A DNA stretch of 64,000 nt, taken from Alphaproteobacteria bacterium (GTDB lineage: Bacteria; Pseudomonadota; Alphaproteobacteria; Rickettsiales; JADKJE01). A program made the position numbers and the translations under genes. Positions 27,157-36,814 of the stretch are shown here, piece after piece. Each line of letters begins with the position of its first letter. Within the stretch, counting starts at the first letter, position 1. Under the pieces are notes generated by a model. It saw only the letters and a program-made list of their open reading frames with translations. It did not search any database and was not told the origin of the DNA. The stretch is from positions 974,802 to 1,038,801 of the forward strand of contig JADKJE010000001.1 in the NCBI GenBank assembly GCA_016722515.1, written 5' to 3'.

Positions 27157-29111
27157 ATGAGTAAATCAGCCACGCCTAGCAAACCAAAACCTAAACCGAA
27201 AAAGCAACCTTCGCGTAACAAAAAGGTGCTTATGTTCCTTCTTAAATGGGGCTTTGTGGTTGGTGTTTGGGGTGTTATTGTGCTGTTAGCCATGGGTGCC
27301 TGGTTTGCAACCGACCTCCCTGATGTACGTAAGTTGACCGAAGATTTTAAAACCCCAACCATTACCGTCTTGGCCGAAGATAACAGCGTGATTGCGCGTT
27401 TGGGTAACGTATACGGTAAATATCTCACCATTAAAGACATGCCTAAAAACCTGGTGAATGCCGTTGTGGCAACTGAGGATCGCCGCTTCTTCCATCATTT
27501 TGGAATCGATTTATGGGGATTGCTGAGGGCGAGCGTCGTCAATTTCAAAGAACATCGCATTGTTCAAGGTGGCAGTACGATCACCCAGCAATTGGCCAAA
27601 ATCACCTTTTTATCGCCAGAACGTACCTTCCGCCGAAAAATGCAGGAAATGATGCTGGCATTATGGCTTGAATATAATTTCTCAAAAGACGAAATCTTTA
27701 CCATCTATATGAACCGTGTCTATCTGGGCGGCGGAACCTATGGGGTTGATGCCGCTTCAGAATTTTATTTCCATAAGCCTGCACGTAAAATGAACCTCTA
27801 CGAATGCGCGATGATTGCTGGCTTATTAAAGCCCCTTCACGTTATGCTCCCCATATTAATCCAGACCTTGCCGAAAGCCGTACCCACCAGGTTTTGTTAA
27901 ATATGATGGATGCTGATTTCATTAACCAAAAAGAACTGGCTAAAGCTGAAACTAAAGCACAAACCACCATCAGCACCAGCAACAGCATTCTGCAAACGCC
28001 TTATTTTGCCGACTGGATCAACGAACAATTGCCTAATTATATTGGCCATGTCGAAAATAACATTACCATCTATACCACCCTTGATCCTAAGCTGCAAAAA
28101 TATGCCGAAGCCTCCATGTCTAATTTGATGGATAAAGATGCGCAGCGTATGAAAGCGTCGCAAGGTGCCATGATCGTCATGACCCCCGATGGACAGATAA
28201 AAGCCATGATCGGTGGCCGCGATTATCAAAAAAGCCAGTATAACCGTGCAACCAAAGCACTGCGCCAACCAGGCTCTCTCTTTAAAGTCTTTGTGTATCT
28301 TTCGGCGGTAGAAAATGGTCTCAATCCAAACGATATCTTTATAGATGAACCCATTACCATTGGCAAATGGACACCAGAAAATTTTGAACGTGACTATATC
28401 GGCGAAGTCACTGCTAAACAGGCCTTTGCCAAATCAATCAACACCGTAGCCGTACGTCTTGGTGCTCAAGTAGGCTGGCAGCATATTGTGAATACAGCCA
28501 AAAATTTAGGCATTACCTCCCCACTACAGCTCAATCCCAGTATTGCCTTAGGCAGTAATGAGGTGACCATTTTGGAAATGGTTCAGGCCTTCGCCCACTT
28601 CCCTAATGGCGGACGTCAGGTTGAAGCCTATGGCATCAAAAAAATTGTCAACCATAAGAAAAAAGTTATCTATAAACACCCTGAACCACAACGGCCTTAT
28701 CTTATTGAGCAAAATGCACTTTATAAAATGAACGAGCTCATGGAGGCTGTTGTTCAACAAGGCACGGGAACCAATGCTAATATCGGCCGTCCGGCTGCTG
28801 GCAAAACGGGTACGAGTACCGACTTCCGCGATGCCTGGTTTATCGGCTTTACACCACAATTGGTTGCAGGTGTATGGGTAGGCAATGACAATAACTCACC
28901 CATGGCTAAAACCACCGGTGGTTCACTACCTGCACGGATATGGCGCTCATTCATGCAGCAGGCGATGGCCGGTAAGCCAGCCCTGGATATCCCGACCTCC
29001 TACAGCGAAACCCATACCGAAACAGATGGAACACAAGGATCAGCTGAGGGCAAAGAGAACAATAACCCTAATTTTGTGAATGATATTTTCAACGCATTGG
29101 GCATTCATTAA
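27157..29111 (+). pseudogene. Second class A penicillin-binding protein, broken by one frameshift
   Basis: Two overlapping frames make one PBP1A-like protein. The first (27157-27900) has a lysine/proline-rich tail, a membrane helix (about 27-50) and a GT51 domain with ATEDRRFFHHFG and GGSTITQQ, then leaves the family sequence after AMIAGLLK. The second frame resumes at APSRYAPHINPDL and runs to 29111 with the transpeptidase motifs RQPGSLFKVF, KSINT and KTGTSTDF. The shift lies in 27824-27834 (ttattaaagcccc) and needs one inserted base to restore the frame. Both halves otherwise look intact, so the event is recent or a sequencing error. The gene is divergent from folC. Confidence 0.85.
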
Positions 29112-29252
29112 AGCGGGGAATTCATCGTTTTGTCTTTGGCATGGCGGCAGCTTGCTGGGTCTCAGCAACTCACATAAGAGATGGGTTAACCTTTTTTTAA
29201 GCGCACATCCCTAGAATGGGCGCATCTGTGCTGCACATCATTTGCTTGATCC

Positions 29253-30365
29253 ATGAAAGATTTTGTTAAACAAATCGCCTCAAAGGCCGCATTATTTTAC
29301 CTGCCGCCACTGTTGGTGTTTGTGGTTGGGATGTATCTTACCTGGTGTTCTATCTATTATATTAATGCTTATCATCGTTTTGAAAAAGGCACCTTATTTG
29401 CCAACGATGCCTCACTGCGCGTTGACAAAGTGAAGGAAGCCGTTTTAAATCATGTGGCCGTTATCAGCCAGTTTCGTAATTATTTCATTTCGGCAAACTC
29501 AATCGACCACCAGGAGTTTTCGAGTTTTGCTGCGCCTATTTTAGAAAAATACCCAGGCATTAAACGTATTGAATGGATCCCCAGGGTCTTAGACCATGAA
29601 CGCCCCATTTATGAAGCCGAATCTCCATTTACTGAACGCGATACCAGTGGAAAATTATCCCACGCCAATTCACGCAAAGAATATTTTCCTATCTATTATG
29701 TTGAGCCTATGGAATGGGAACAAGAAGTGGCCGGGTATGATTTAGGCTCGGATGCCAATTTACGCAAAGCTTTATTTCTAATCGCCAAAACCGGAAAGAA
29801 TTTTGCGGTTCCGGTTGTACCCATGCAAACCTCTAAAGAATTAAAACTAAAAACACCTGCCAATACGCTTTCTTCTGAACTTCATATATTTGCACCGATT
29901 TATCTTAATCAAGATGAAGAGCGGGAAAGCCAATTTATCGAAACCAACGAAGGACCTGCCATTATCCTGGTTCAAGGATTTGTACGCGTGGTGCTTGACG
30001 TTAAACAAATCGTCAATTCTACCCTCTTTCCACTTTATCCAAGGCATATTGATATTTCGATCGAAGATCTTGCCGCAAACAAGCCCAGCAGCTTAGTCTA
30101 TTATTACAGCAGACAATCGTCTACACCTGTACCTGATATCGCTCAATTATATCAAGACAGCAAACAGATGCTCTATGCTGATATCATTCATGTACTCGGA
30201 AGGACCTGGCAAATTACCTGTATCTCTTATGACCCAGTCTATTCCCCCCATACCAGACGTCACGACTGGTTTGTTTTAAGTGTTGGCGTGGGATTAACAC
30301 TTTCGGTTTGCGCTTATTTATGTCTTTTGACTCACGCTTATCGGAAAAAATTAACCCGCCCTTAA
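29253..30365 (+). CDS. CHASE-domain membrane receptor without an output domain
   Basis: 370 aa. A membrane helix at about 14-36, a periplasmic region resembling a CHASE domain (residues about 75-290, with YPGIKRIEWIPRVLDHERPI, YPVHYVEP-like FPIYYVEPMEWEQEVAGYDL and LRKALFLIAKTGKNFAVP) and a second helix at about 336-357. The protein ends 13 residues later, with no kinase, cyclase or GGDEF domain. The downstream REC-HATPase gene (56 bp away) may act with it. CHASE receptors sense small extracellular ligands; the ligand is unknown here. Confidence 0.75.
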   Translation: MKDFVKQIASKAALFYLPPLLVFVVGMYLTWCSIYYINAYHRFEKGTLFANDASLRVDKVKEAVLNHVAVISQFRNYFISANSIDHQEFSSFAAPILEKYPGIKRIEWIPRVLDHERPIYEAESPFTERDTSGKLSHANSRKEYFPIYYVEPMEWEQEVAGYDLGSDANLRKALFLIAKTGKNFAVPVVPMQTSKELKLKTPANTLSSELHIFAPIYLNQDEERESQFIETNEGPAIILVQGFVRVVLDVKQIVNSTLFPLYPRHIDISIEDLAANKPSSLVYYYSRQSSTPVPDIAQLYQDSKQMLYADIIHVLGRTWQITCISYDPVYSPHTRRHDWFVLSVGVGLTLSVCAYLCLLTHAYRKKLTRP

Positions 30366-30421
30366 TCTTTCACACTTAGGATACCAGGAGTTAATCTGTA
30401 TTAACCCATTAGTATCGTGTT

Positions 30422-31381
30422 ATGCCATCACTATTACCCGAACTCGAATTACCGTTCAAAGATTCCCCTCCTCATAAAAACTATAAGGGCACGGTATTAA
30501 CCGTTGATGACGAAGACCTCAACTTAGATATTCTCTCGACCATCCTGGAACATCATCAATATCGTGTTTTACAAGCACGAGATGCGAAATCGGCATGGGC
30601 ACTGCTGCAGCAATATCAAGATGAGATTGATGTTATCGTGCTTGACCGCTTGATGCCGGATGTGACGGGTCTTGAATTTATTGACTGGATGAAAAAGACT
30701 TCAAAATTTAATCATATCCCCGTCATCATGCAAACAGCCTTGTCCAGCGAGAAAGAGATTCTCGAAGGCATTAGCGCCGGTGTCTATTATTACCTGGTAA
30801 AACCTTTTACTCGCGAAATGTTGTTGTCACTGGTCCAGTCTGCGCAAAAGGACCGAAAACATTATGATAAATTACGCACGCAAATTTCGCAGCATGTCAA
30901 TGCCCTGCATTTAATGCAGGAGTGCCATTTCCAAGCACAGACACTGGCCGAAACAGAAGCCTTGTCATCATTGATCGCCCCTATTTTCCGCAATGCTGAA
31001 GATGCCGTTTTGGGCTTGTCAGAATTAATGATCAATGCCATTGAACATGGCAATTTAGGAATTGGCTATCACGAAAAAACCATTCTTAATCAGCAATCAC
31101 GCTGGGAAGATGAAGTTCACAAACGCCTAGAACTCCCCCAACATAAACATAAAAAAATAAAGGTGTCTGCCTATCAGTTACAGGATATGGTCGAGGTTCA
31201 TATCCGTGATGAGGGCGAAGGCTTTGATTGGCAGGCCTACCTTGAAATCAGCCCCGAACGCATCACCGACAACCACGGCCGCGGCATCCCTATCGCCCGT
31301 AACATCTGTTTTGACCAAGTGGAATATTTGGGAAAAGGGAACCATGTGGTCTGCAGATCGGCGAAGCTGGGGATTAAATAA
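30422..31381 (+). CDS. Response regulator fused to an RsbW-like ATPase domain
   Basis: 319 aa. The N-terminal receiver (about 22-145) has TVDDEDLN, the acceptor aspartate in VIVLDRLMPDVTG, and LVKPFTRE. After a helical linker comes a HATPase_c_2-type domain with LSELMINAIEHGNLGIG (N box), DEGEGFDW (G1) and DNHGRGIPIARNI (G2). There is no HisKA phosphorylation site, so it resembles regulator-controlled serine kinases or anti-sigma factors of the RsbW type, not a classic histidine kinase. It lies directly after the CHASE receptor on the same strand and is probably co-transcribed. Confidence 0.8.
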   Translation: MPSLLPELELPFKDSPPHKNYKGTVLTVDDEDLNLDILSTILEHHQYRVLQARDAKSAWALLQQYQDEIDVIVLDRLMPDVTGLEFIDWMKKTSKFNHIPVIMQTALSSEKEILEGISAGVYYYLVKPFTREMLLSLVQSAQKDRKHYDKLRTQISQHVNALHLMQECHFQAQTLAETEALSSLIAPIFRNAEDAVLGLSELMINAIEHGNLGIGYHEKTILNQQSRWEDEVHKRLELPQHKHKKIKVSAYQLQDMVEVHIRDEGEGFDWQAYLEISPERITDNHGRGIPIARNICFDQVEYLGKGNHVVCRSAKLGIK

Positions 31382-31417
31382 CGGCCTTACCTATTTAATA
31401 TCTCGATAATAACCTAT

Positions 31418-32665
31418 TTATCCAAACCTCCTGGCACTGTCATAACCCAACCCAATCCCCACGCTCGAAAGTTTATTTTCTTCCGACATCGTAGCCAGCG
31501 GAAAGGTTTGGTTTATCACGTCTTTCAACAGGGGAACCTCGGTGGTACCTCCGGTTAAAATCACCATTTGAATCTGCTTGGCATCGGTTTGTGCCAGTTT
31601 TAAACATTCGGCAATCGACACTGAAATTTTATCCAGATGTTTTATAATCGCACCATTAAATTCGTCGCGGGTAATATCCAGCCCCAGCGCATCCTCAATA
31701 AAGTTCAAATTGATATTTTCGGTCATGCGCAGGGTCAATTGCACTTTCGCCTCTTCCACACACGATAATAAGCGATGCCCAAGCTCTTGTTCAATCATGG
31801 TCAGAAATCGGCCAAACTTGTCTTTGTCATGCGACGTCTTGTGGATTTCTCGAACCTGCGAACGCACCCGTGGCACATAGAGAAAATTAACTTTCGACCA
31901 TTCAGACATGTCGTGAAATGGCCCCACCGGCACGCTTAAATTTTTATCGCCATACGTACTTTGATATCCCATCAGTGGCATAAAGGACGTAAGGCACAGA
32001 TCTTTATCGAGGTCATTTCCGCCTACGCGAACACCGGTATTCGCCAGGATATCCTGGGTACGATCTATTTTATGAAGTGAATCGGGTGATAAACTGATCA
32101 CCGTAAAATCCGACGTTCCCCCACCAATATCCACCACCAGAGCCAATTGTTCTTTGGTAAGCGTGCGTTCATGCGCAAAGGCAGCGGCAATGGGTTCATA
32201 TTGAAATTCAACATGTTTAAAACCCACGGCTTTGGCAATAGCCTCTAACTCACCCTGTGCTTTAAAATTGGCATCTGGATTATGGTCGATAAAATTTACC
32301 GGCCTGCCCATAACCACATGGTCTAAGGATGCCTGGCAATGTGCTTCGGTGTTGGTCTTAAGATGACGGATAAAATCGCCAATAATGGCATCAAATGTCA
32401 AAAATCGTCCATTGACATGCGTGCCATTGCCCATCAACGACGTACCCAAAATCCGCTTAAGTCCCCGCATAAACCGCCCATCATCGCCATCGGCATAGGC
32501 TTTGATAGCCTGCCGGCCAAACAGAGGAATATTCTTTTCGGCCTTAAAAAAAATGGCACTGGGCAAGGTGGTGCTTTGGCCTTCTACTGGAGCCAGCGTG
32601 ACGGAACCACTCGTCGCTACTGCGATAGCAGAATTTGAAGTTCCAAAATCAATACCGCAATACAT
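31418..32665 (-). CDS. yegD: Hsp70-family protein, YegD-like
   Basis: 415 aa with an actin-like ATPase fold and no substrate-binding domain, as in E. coli YegD. Phosphate-1 motif YCGIDFGTSNSAIAVA (2-17), phosphate-2 LALVVDIGGGTSDFTVI, and the adenosine motif VILTGGTTEVPLL are present; KHVEFQYEPIAAAFAHE is the connecting segment. Function of YegD proteins is not well known. Monocistronic, convergent with the REC-HATPase gene. Confidence 0.85.
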   Translation of the reverse strand: MYCGIDFGTSNSAIAVATSGSVTLAPVEGQSTTLPSAIFFKAEKNIPLFGRQAIKAYADGDDGRFMRGLKRILGTSLMGNGTHVNGRFLTFDAIIGDFIRHLKTNTEAHCQASLDHVVMGRPVNFIDHNPDANFKAQGELEAIAKAVGFKHVEFQYEPIAAAFAHERTLTKEQLALVVDIGGGTSDFTVISLSPDSLHKIDRTQDILANTGVRVGGNDLDKDLCLTSFMPLMGYQSTYGDKNLSVPVGPFHDMSEWSKVNFLYVPRVRSQVREIHKTSHDKDKFGRFLTMIEQELGHRLLSCVEEAKVQLTLRMTENINLNFIEDALGLDITRDEFNGAIIKHLDKISVSIAECLKLAQTDAKQIQMVILTGGTTEVPLLKDVINQTFPLATMSEENKLSSVGIGLGYDSARRFG

Positions 32666-32821
32666 AGAAATCCCTCATGTTCACTACACAATATATAAAT
32701 GGAAGCTGGAGAGTATAACAGATTTGTGCGTTAAATACAGGAGTACATGAGGCCTTCCTAAAAAAATGTCAGGGTGTTGTACTTCACACTTGAATGGGGT
32801 GTTGGTGTAGAGGTGAATGCG

Positions 32822-35800
32822 TTACATCATAATACAGCAATGTTTAGGTGAGCGCGGCATTCCTTCATCCGAATCTGACCTCTCCTTTTTTCTCTGATCG
32901 CGCCGATCCTTTTCTTTGTTAGCATATGTATCTCCAAGATCGACCTTAAACTTATCAGCAAAGGAAGTCGTATGAGGTGAAAATTTGCGGGGGGAGTTGT
33001 TATCCGTGGAAGAGACTCCATTTGTGAACGTTTCTTCTTGAATCACTTTTTTATCTAATGCTATTGAAGCGGTAAAGGGGGGATGTTTTTTATCGAGTTG
33101 ACCCTCTATACAAGGCACTATTAACCGGTTATCACGCTTTTTCATCGCATCAAAGAGACTGATGATCTGAGGATGATTGGCCAATAATAAGTCCATTTTT
33201 GATGTGGCCAATCCATCATTAACTAAAATATCAATTTCAATAAAATTGCCATAATTAAATTCGATCATTTGATCAATGATGGTAGAGGCCTGTACTTCAT
33301 TCATGCCAGCCAAAAGAATTAATAAAACATTTAAACTAATGGGAATTTGTTTTGGGATAAAAAAATTAACAAGGTCTAAATGATGAATTAAAGCATAATG
33401 TAACATCGAAGACTCTGTTCCATTATTATGTTTATATTTTTGAGAAAGATTAATGCCTCGTGCCTCAAGCATTTCCAGTAATTTAATTTTTTGTGCAGTG
33501 GAAATCTTGCTATTGGAAACTATCGTACTGACAAAAAGACAGGGTGATACTTGTTCTTGCAGGAATGGAAGTCCATAATTGTTACTTTCTTCTGCTGCCA
33601 GCCTGTCTAATAAAATTAAAACATCTGGAATGTTAGGTAGTATTTGAGATAATATTTCAATACCATGTGGGGTTTTGCAAAGCTGAATAAGAAAGTCTTT
33701 TTGGTTATCATGAGATAAAGAAAGGAACCTTCCCTCCAAATCTTCTAATGGGTAGGCTGATGGAACCAATCTTACGAAGTTATTTTGAATAGGTAACAGA
33801 TTTTGATACATATCAGCGCTTAGTTGTGGGCTTAACCGTTCAGCTAGCGGTGTTGGTGGCGTTGGCTGACTGATATCAAAAATCTCTATTCCTTGTTCTT
33901 CAGTTACGGTAATAATACTATCCGCAAGTTCCCGCATATTGGCATAATCCGTTTCCATTAAACCCCAATCCCGGATTAATTGATGTGCCATTAAATGTTT
34001 AACCAACAGTGTTTCTTGCTTAACGATGTCTTGAAATATGTCCCATAGAGGTGGGATGGATTGGAGATGTTGATCGGTTCTTTGTTGCGTCACTGCCTCG
34101 TGAATGCGCACAAATAATTCTTTTTTCATGTCAATTTCATCATCATATCTTGTTCCCAAACTAAAATCTTTACCAAATGAAGATTTTCCAATAACACAAT
34201 CAATAACACTTTCTATGATTTCTTTTTGTTGATCAGTTATAGCATTTTGATTAGTCTCAAGCCATTCGGTAACAGCGTTTTTAGTGGCATGAAAATCAAG
34301 CTCTACATGCTGATTACCACAATATTGTGCATAAAAACAATCAAGCAAATGGCCGCCTTCATGTACCATCCCACTGATAATCTTTTTATTTGAGACATAG
34401 AATTCGCTTTCAAATGAAATAGTTAGGTTCATATTATAAGAAACACCCCCTAGTTTAATCCACTGAGGAGCTCTTCTCGTTGGATAAACCCCATACGCAT
34501 TTCCCAGTATCGGTGATAGGGTGGACACATTCGAGCCATGACAAATCAATGCTTGTGCAAAATTGAGTTCCCCTAACAAGGTTAGGGCATGTAAGCGCGG
34601 ACGCAGTTTTTCTATCTCAGAATAAAGTATTGAAATGTCAGACGCAATCGTTAGCTTATCGTCCTGATTGCTTGCAAAGATCATCGGGAGACGCCCTGAT
34701 TTGATAGAGCCGTCAAAACCTAATTCAGCGATGCCGTTCTCTTCTGTCTTGAGCTGTTGAACGATGTTATGATGCATGGCATTGAAATATTCATCTACTT
34801 TCTTGCCAGCGAATTCTAATACATCTTTTCGATTAAAATTCACAGCATTAATGATGGCCTTACGATCGACTAATGCTTTTAGAATAGAGATTTTATCAGC
34901 CTTAGCTGCCAAATGAATGGCCTGGTTTCCTTCTTTATCCAGAGCGATACGCAGTGCTTGATCGGAAAATGTAGCCAGGAAATCGACATCTTCATTGTTA
35001 ATGGCTGAAATGAGCTCTTGAGGATTCGGTAATATCTGTTGATACTGATTTTTGATATAAGTGATAAAGGCTGGTTTTTTTAAAAGATGCGCTTTCAGTA
35101 ACACGCTTTCATTCCAAGAATCACATAATGATAAATCAGCGCCAGCTTCGACAAGAGCTTTTAATTTATTTAAATCCTCGCCTATAACCGCAACATGGAT
35201 GGGCCGCAATCCATGTTCGTTCAGATAATTTAAGTCTAGTTTTAGGTTTTTTGCTACAAGCAGTGTTTTTAAGATATCGATAGATGGAGAAAGGAGCGCA
35301 ATTTCAACTAATTGATTGATACATTGATTCGTATGCGTAAAACCTTTCTGGATTAAACATTCAACCACAGGCAAAGCCGATAGGTTAACAGCCCATTCCA
35401 AGTAAGAATAGGTGCCTGTTTGGCTCGTCTGACAAAGTGTAGGATTTACTTTACCTGAATCCAGGATATCCTCCAGGATAGCTATACAATAACGCCCATA
35501 TACTTTATTTGTGCATTCCATCATTAAACTAAATGCTATAGTTTCAAAGCTTATTCCTTCATGGGAATAGGATTGGTTAATATCATCACATTGATTTATA
35601 AGCGCCTTGATAACAGAACGCATAATTTCAAAATTAGGGGAGGTAATTGGGTGCGATTTAATTTTAGAAAGTATATCATCAAAGAGAATAGGAAATTGTT
35701 CGGGTGCAATAGCCCCCCCCTGCCTCAGCAAAATTTCGACTGCGCCCCACCTTAATTCAGTTGAGGCAAAAGGCAAATAGCTATTCGGCGCATTGTTTGA

Positions 35801-36154
35801 TCTATGAATGATCATGGATGAAAGTTCATTGGCTACATCTAAATTCTGCCGTATAAGGAAGGTAATTGAACTCTGGATTAAGAGTTTATCTGGATTTTCT
35901 AAAGTCTTTTCTAATAAATGCTTGTCCGAATCGCTAACACTTCCGTTTTCAATAATCCCGGTTAGAATATCCCGTAAGGATTTTACGAATGGCTGCTGTT
36001 CCTGAGTGACAGGAGTAGCGATTGAAGTAGGGGACACTCCAAGCTTGCCCCCAGGATTTCTTGCCCCTGCAGGGACAGCAACCATGGGAGCTGAATTGAA
36101 AGAAGCAATTAATGCTTTGACACTAGAAAGTGAAGAAGATGCGTCCTTTGACAT
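32822..36154 (-). CDS. Large ankyrin-repeat protein with HEGGH zincin motif and C-terminal CaaX box (putative host-directed effector)
   Basis: 1110 aa, no signal peptide or membrane helix. Ankyrin-like repeats occur near 314-345 (GLRPIHVAVIGEDLNKLKAL) and 408-440 (GNQAIHLAAKADKISILKAL). A central segment holds GMVHEGGHLLD, an HExxH zinc site (H598, E599, H602). KKELFVRIHEAV (E679) may supply the third ligand, as in the lethal-factor family, where HEFGH and EFFAEAF are used. More helical repeats follow (about 850-1040). The tail is basic (KEKDRRDQRKKER) and ends in CCIMM, a farnesylation-type CaaX motif with a second cysteine. I infer an effector acting inside a eukaryotic cell; enzymatic activity and secretion are not shown. 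No close named family was recognised. Confidence 0.75.
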   Translation of the reverse strand: MSKDASSSLSSVKALIASFNSAPMVAVPAGARNPGGKLGVSPTSIATPVTQEQQPFVKSLRDILTGIIENGSVSDSDKHLLEKTLENPDKLLIQSSITFLIRQNLDVANELSSMIIHRSNNAPNSYLPFASTELRWGAVEILLRQGGAIAPEQFPILFDDILSKIKSHPITSPNFEIMRSVIKALINQCDDINQSYSHEGISFETIAFSLMMECTNKVYGRYCIAILEDILDSGKVNPTLCQTSQTGTYSYLEWAVNLSALPVVECLIQKGFTHTNQCINQLVEIALLSPSIDILKTLLVAKNLKLDLNYLNEHGLRPIHVAVIGEDLNKLKALVEAGADLSLCDSWNESVLLKAHLLKKPAFITYIKNQYQQILPNPQELISAINNEDVDFLATFSDQALRIALDKEGNQAIHLAAKADKISILKALVDRKAIINAVNFNRKDVLEFAGKKVDEYFNAMHHNIVQQLKTEENGIAELGFDGSIKSGRLPMIFASNQDDKLTIASDISILYSEIEKLRPRLHALTLLGELNFAQALICHGSNVSTLSPILGNAYGVYPTRRAPQWIKLGGVSYNMNLTISFESEFYVSNKKIISGMVHEGGHLLDCFYAQYCGNQHVELDFHATKNAVTEWLETNQNAITDQQKEIIESVIDCVIGKSSFGKDFSLGTRYDDEIDMKKELFVRIHEAVTQQRTDQHLQSIPPLWDIFQDIVKQETLLVKHLMAHQLIRDWGLMETDYANMRELADSIITVTEEQGIEIFDISQPTPPTPLAERLSPQLSADMYQNLLPIQNNFVRLVPSAYPLEDLEGRFLSLSHDNQKDFLIQLCKTPHGIEILSQILPNIPDVLILLDRLAAEESNNYGLPFLQEQVSPCLFVSTIVSNSKISTAQKIKLLEMLEARGINLSQKYKHNNGTESSMLHYALIHHLDLVNFFIPKQIPISLNVLLILLAGMNEVQASTIIDQMIEFNYGNFIEIDILVNDGLATSKMDLLLANHPQIISLFDAMKKRDNRLIVPCIEGQLDKKHPPFTASIALDKKVIQEETFTNGVSSTDNNSPRKFSPHTTSFADKFKVDLGDTYANKEKDRRDQRKKERSDSDEGMPRSPKHCCIMM

Positions 36155-36814
36155 GACATTCCATTTCTTGGATTAACAAATAATTATTATAATAAACAAC
36201 GATTTATTTGGATCAACATAAAAGGTGATATTATTCAGATAAAGATACAAAGTATCCCAAGATAGTGGAGCGCAAAGGCGAATCCCCTGAACCATATCCT
36301 GAATGGGAAGAAGCTTCCTAAATCACCGTTCCATCGTTCTTGCAATAGTCATCATGTTTTGCGCCCCGGTGTTACTATCAAGGGGTGATAAAAAGATAAA
36401 ACTTCTCCCAACGCCTCATACTGTTCTTTATACTTCTTCAGGTTATCTGTTTTAAGTTTCTGAATGTTTTTCAATTTCCATTGGATAGCAGGGAATTGTT
36501 CAAAACCAGCAAAACCATATCGTTCCCATTCAGGTTCTTTAAATTTGAAACTTAAGAAAAATGAACGATCATTATCGGAAAGGGCCTAAATTTTATGGAA
36601 GAGATTTTGTTTATAAACGAGGACTCTAAAATTCTTGCATAGCGGTTCCTATTCAAGATTCTTGAGTCCACGTTTAGGGAAAAAATGTCAAACATAAAAT
36701 CTTATATCTTCATGTATGAGGAGCCCCCCCTAAAAAACCAAGTATGGGGGTCATGGTATCAACTTAATGCCATTGCCACTTGCGCTGGGGTGAAAACTTT
36801 TCCTTTCTACAAAA
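36155..36814. other. Non-coding region with gene debris between two large accessory genes
   Basis: About 660 bp. On the plus strand a 28-codon frame ending at about 36321 (KYPKIVERKGESPEPYPEWE) looks coding-like but matches nothing I know. A better fragment lies on the minus strand at 36352-36585 and is listed separately. The rest shows no gene. The region probably marks past insertion and decay. Confidence 0.4.
36352..36585 (-). pseudogene. C-terminal remnant, possibly of an AbiEii-type nucleotidyltransferase
   Basis: A 77-codon open frame without a start, bounded upstream by a stop, reads DNDRSFFLSFKFKEPEWERY, then EQFPAIQWKLKNIQKL and LKKYKEQYEALGEVL. The pattern of an aromatic-rich strand followed by LPAVQWKL-N--KL resembles the C-terminal part of nucleotidyltransferase-like AbiEii/AbiGii toxin family proteins. 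The catalytic N-terminal part is missing. The family call is weak; that it is a protein remnant is more secure. Confidence 0.35.

Noticed and set aside
27824..27834. Programmed -1 frameshifting in the second PBP gene
   Set aside because: The site (a tta aag) does not allow both tRNAs to re-pair, and no stimulatory hairpin is evident; a mutation or sequencing error is simpler.
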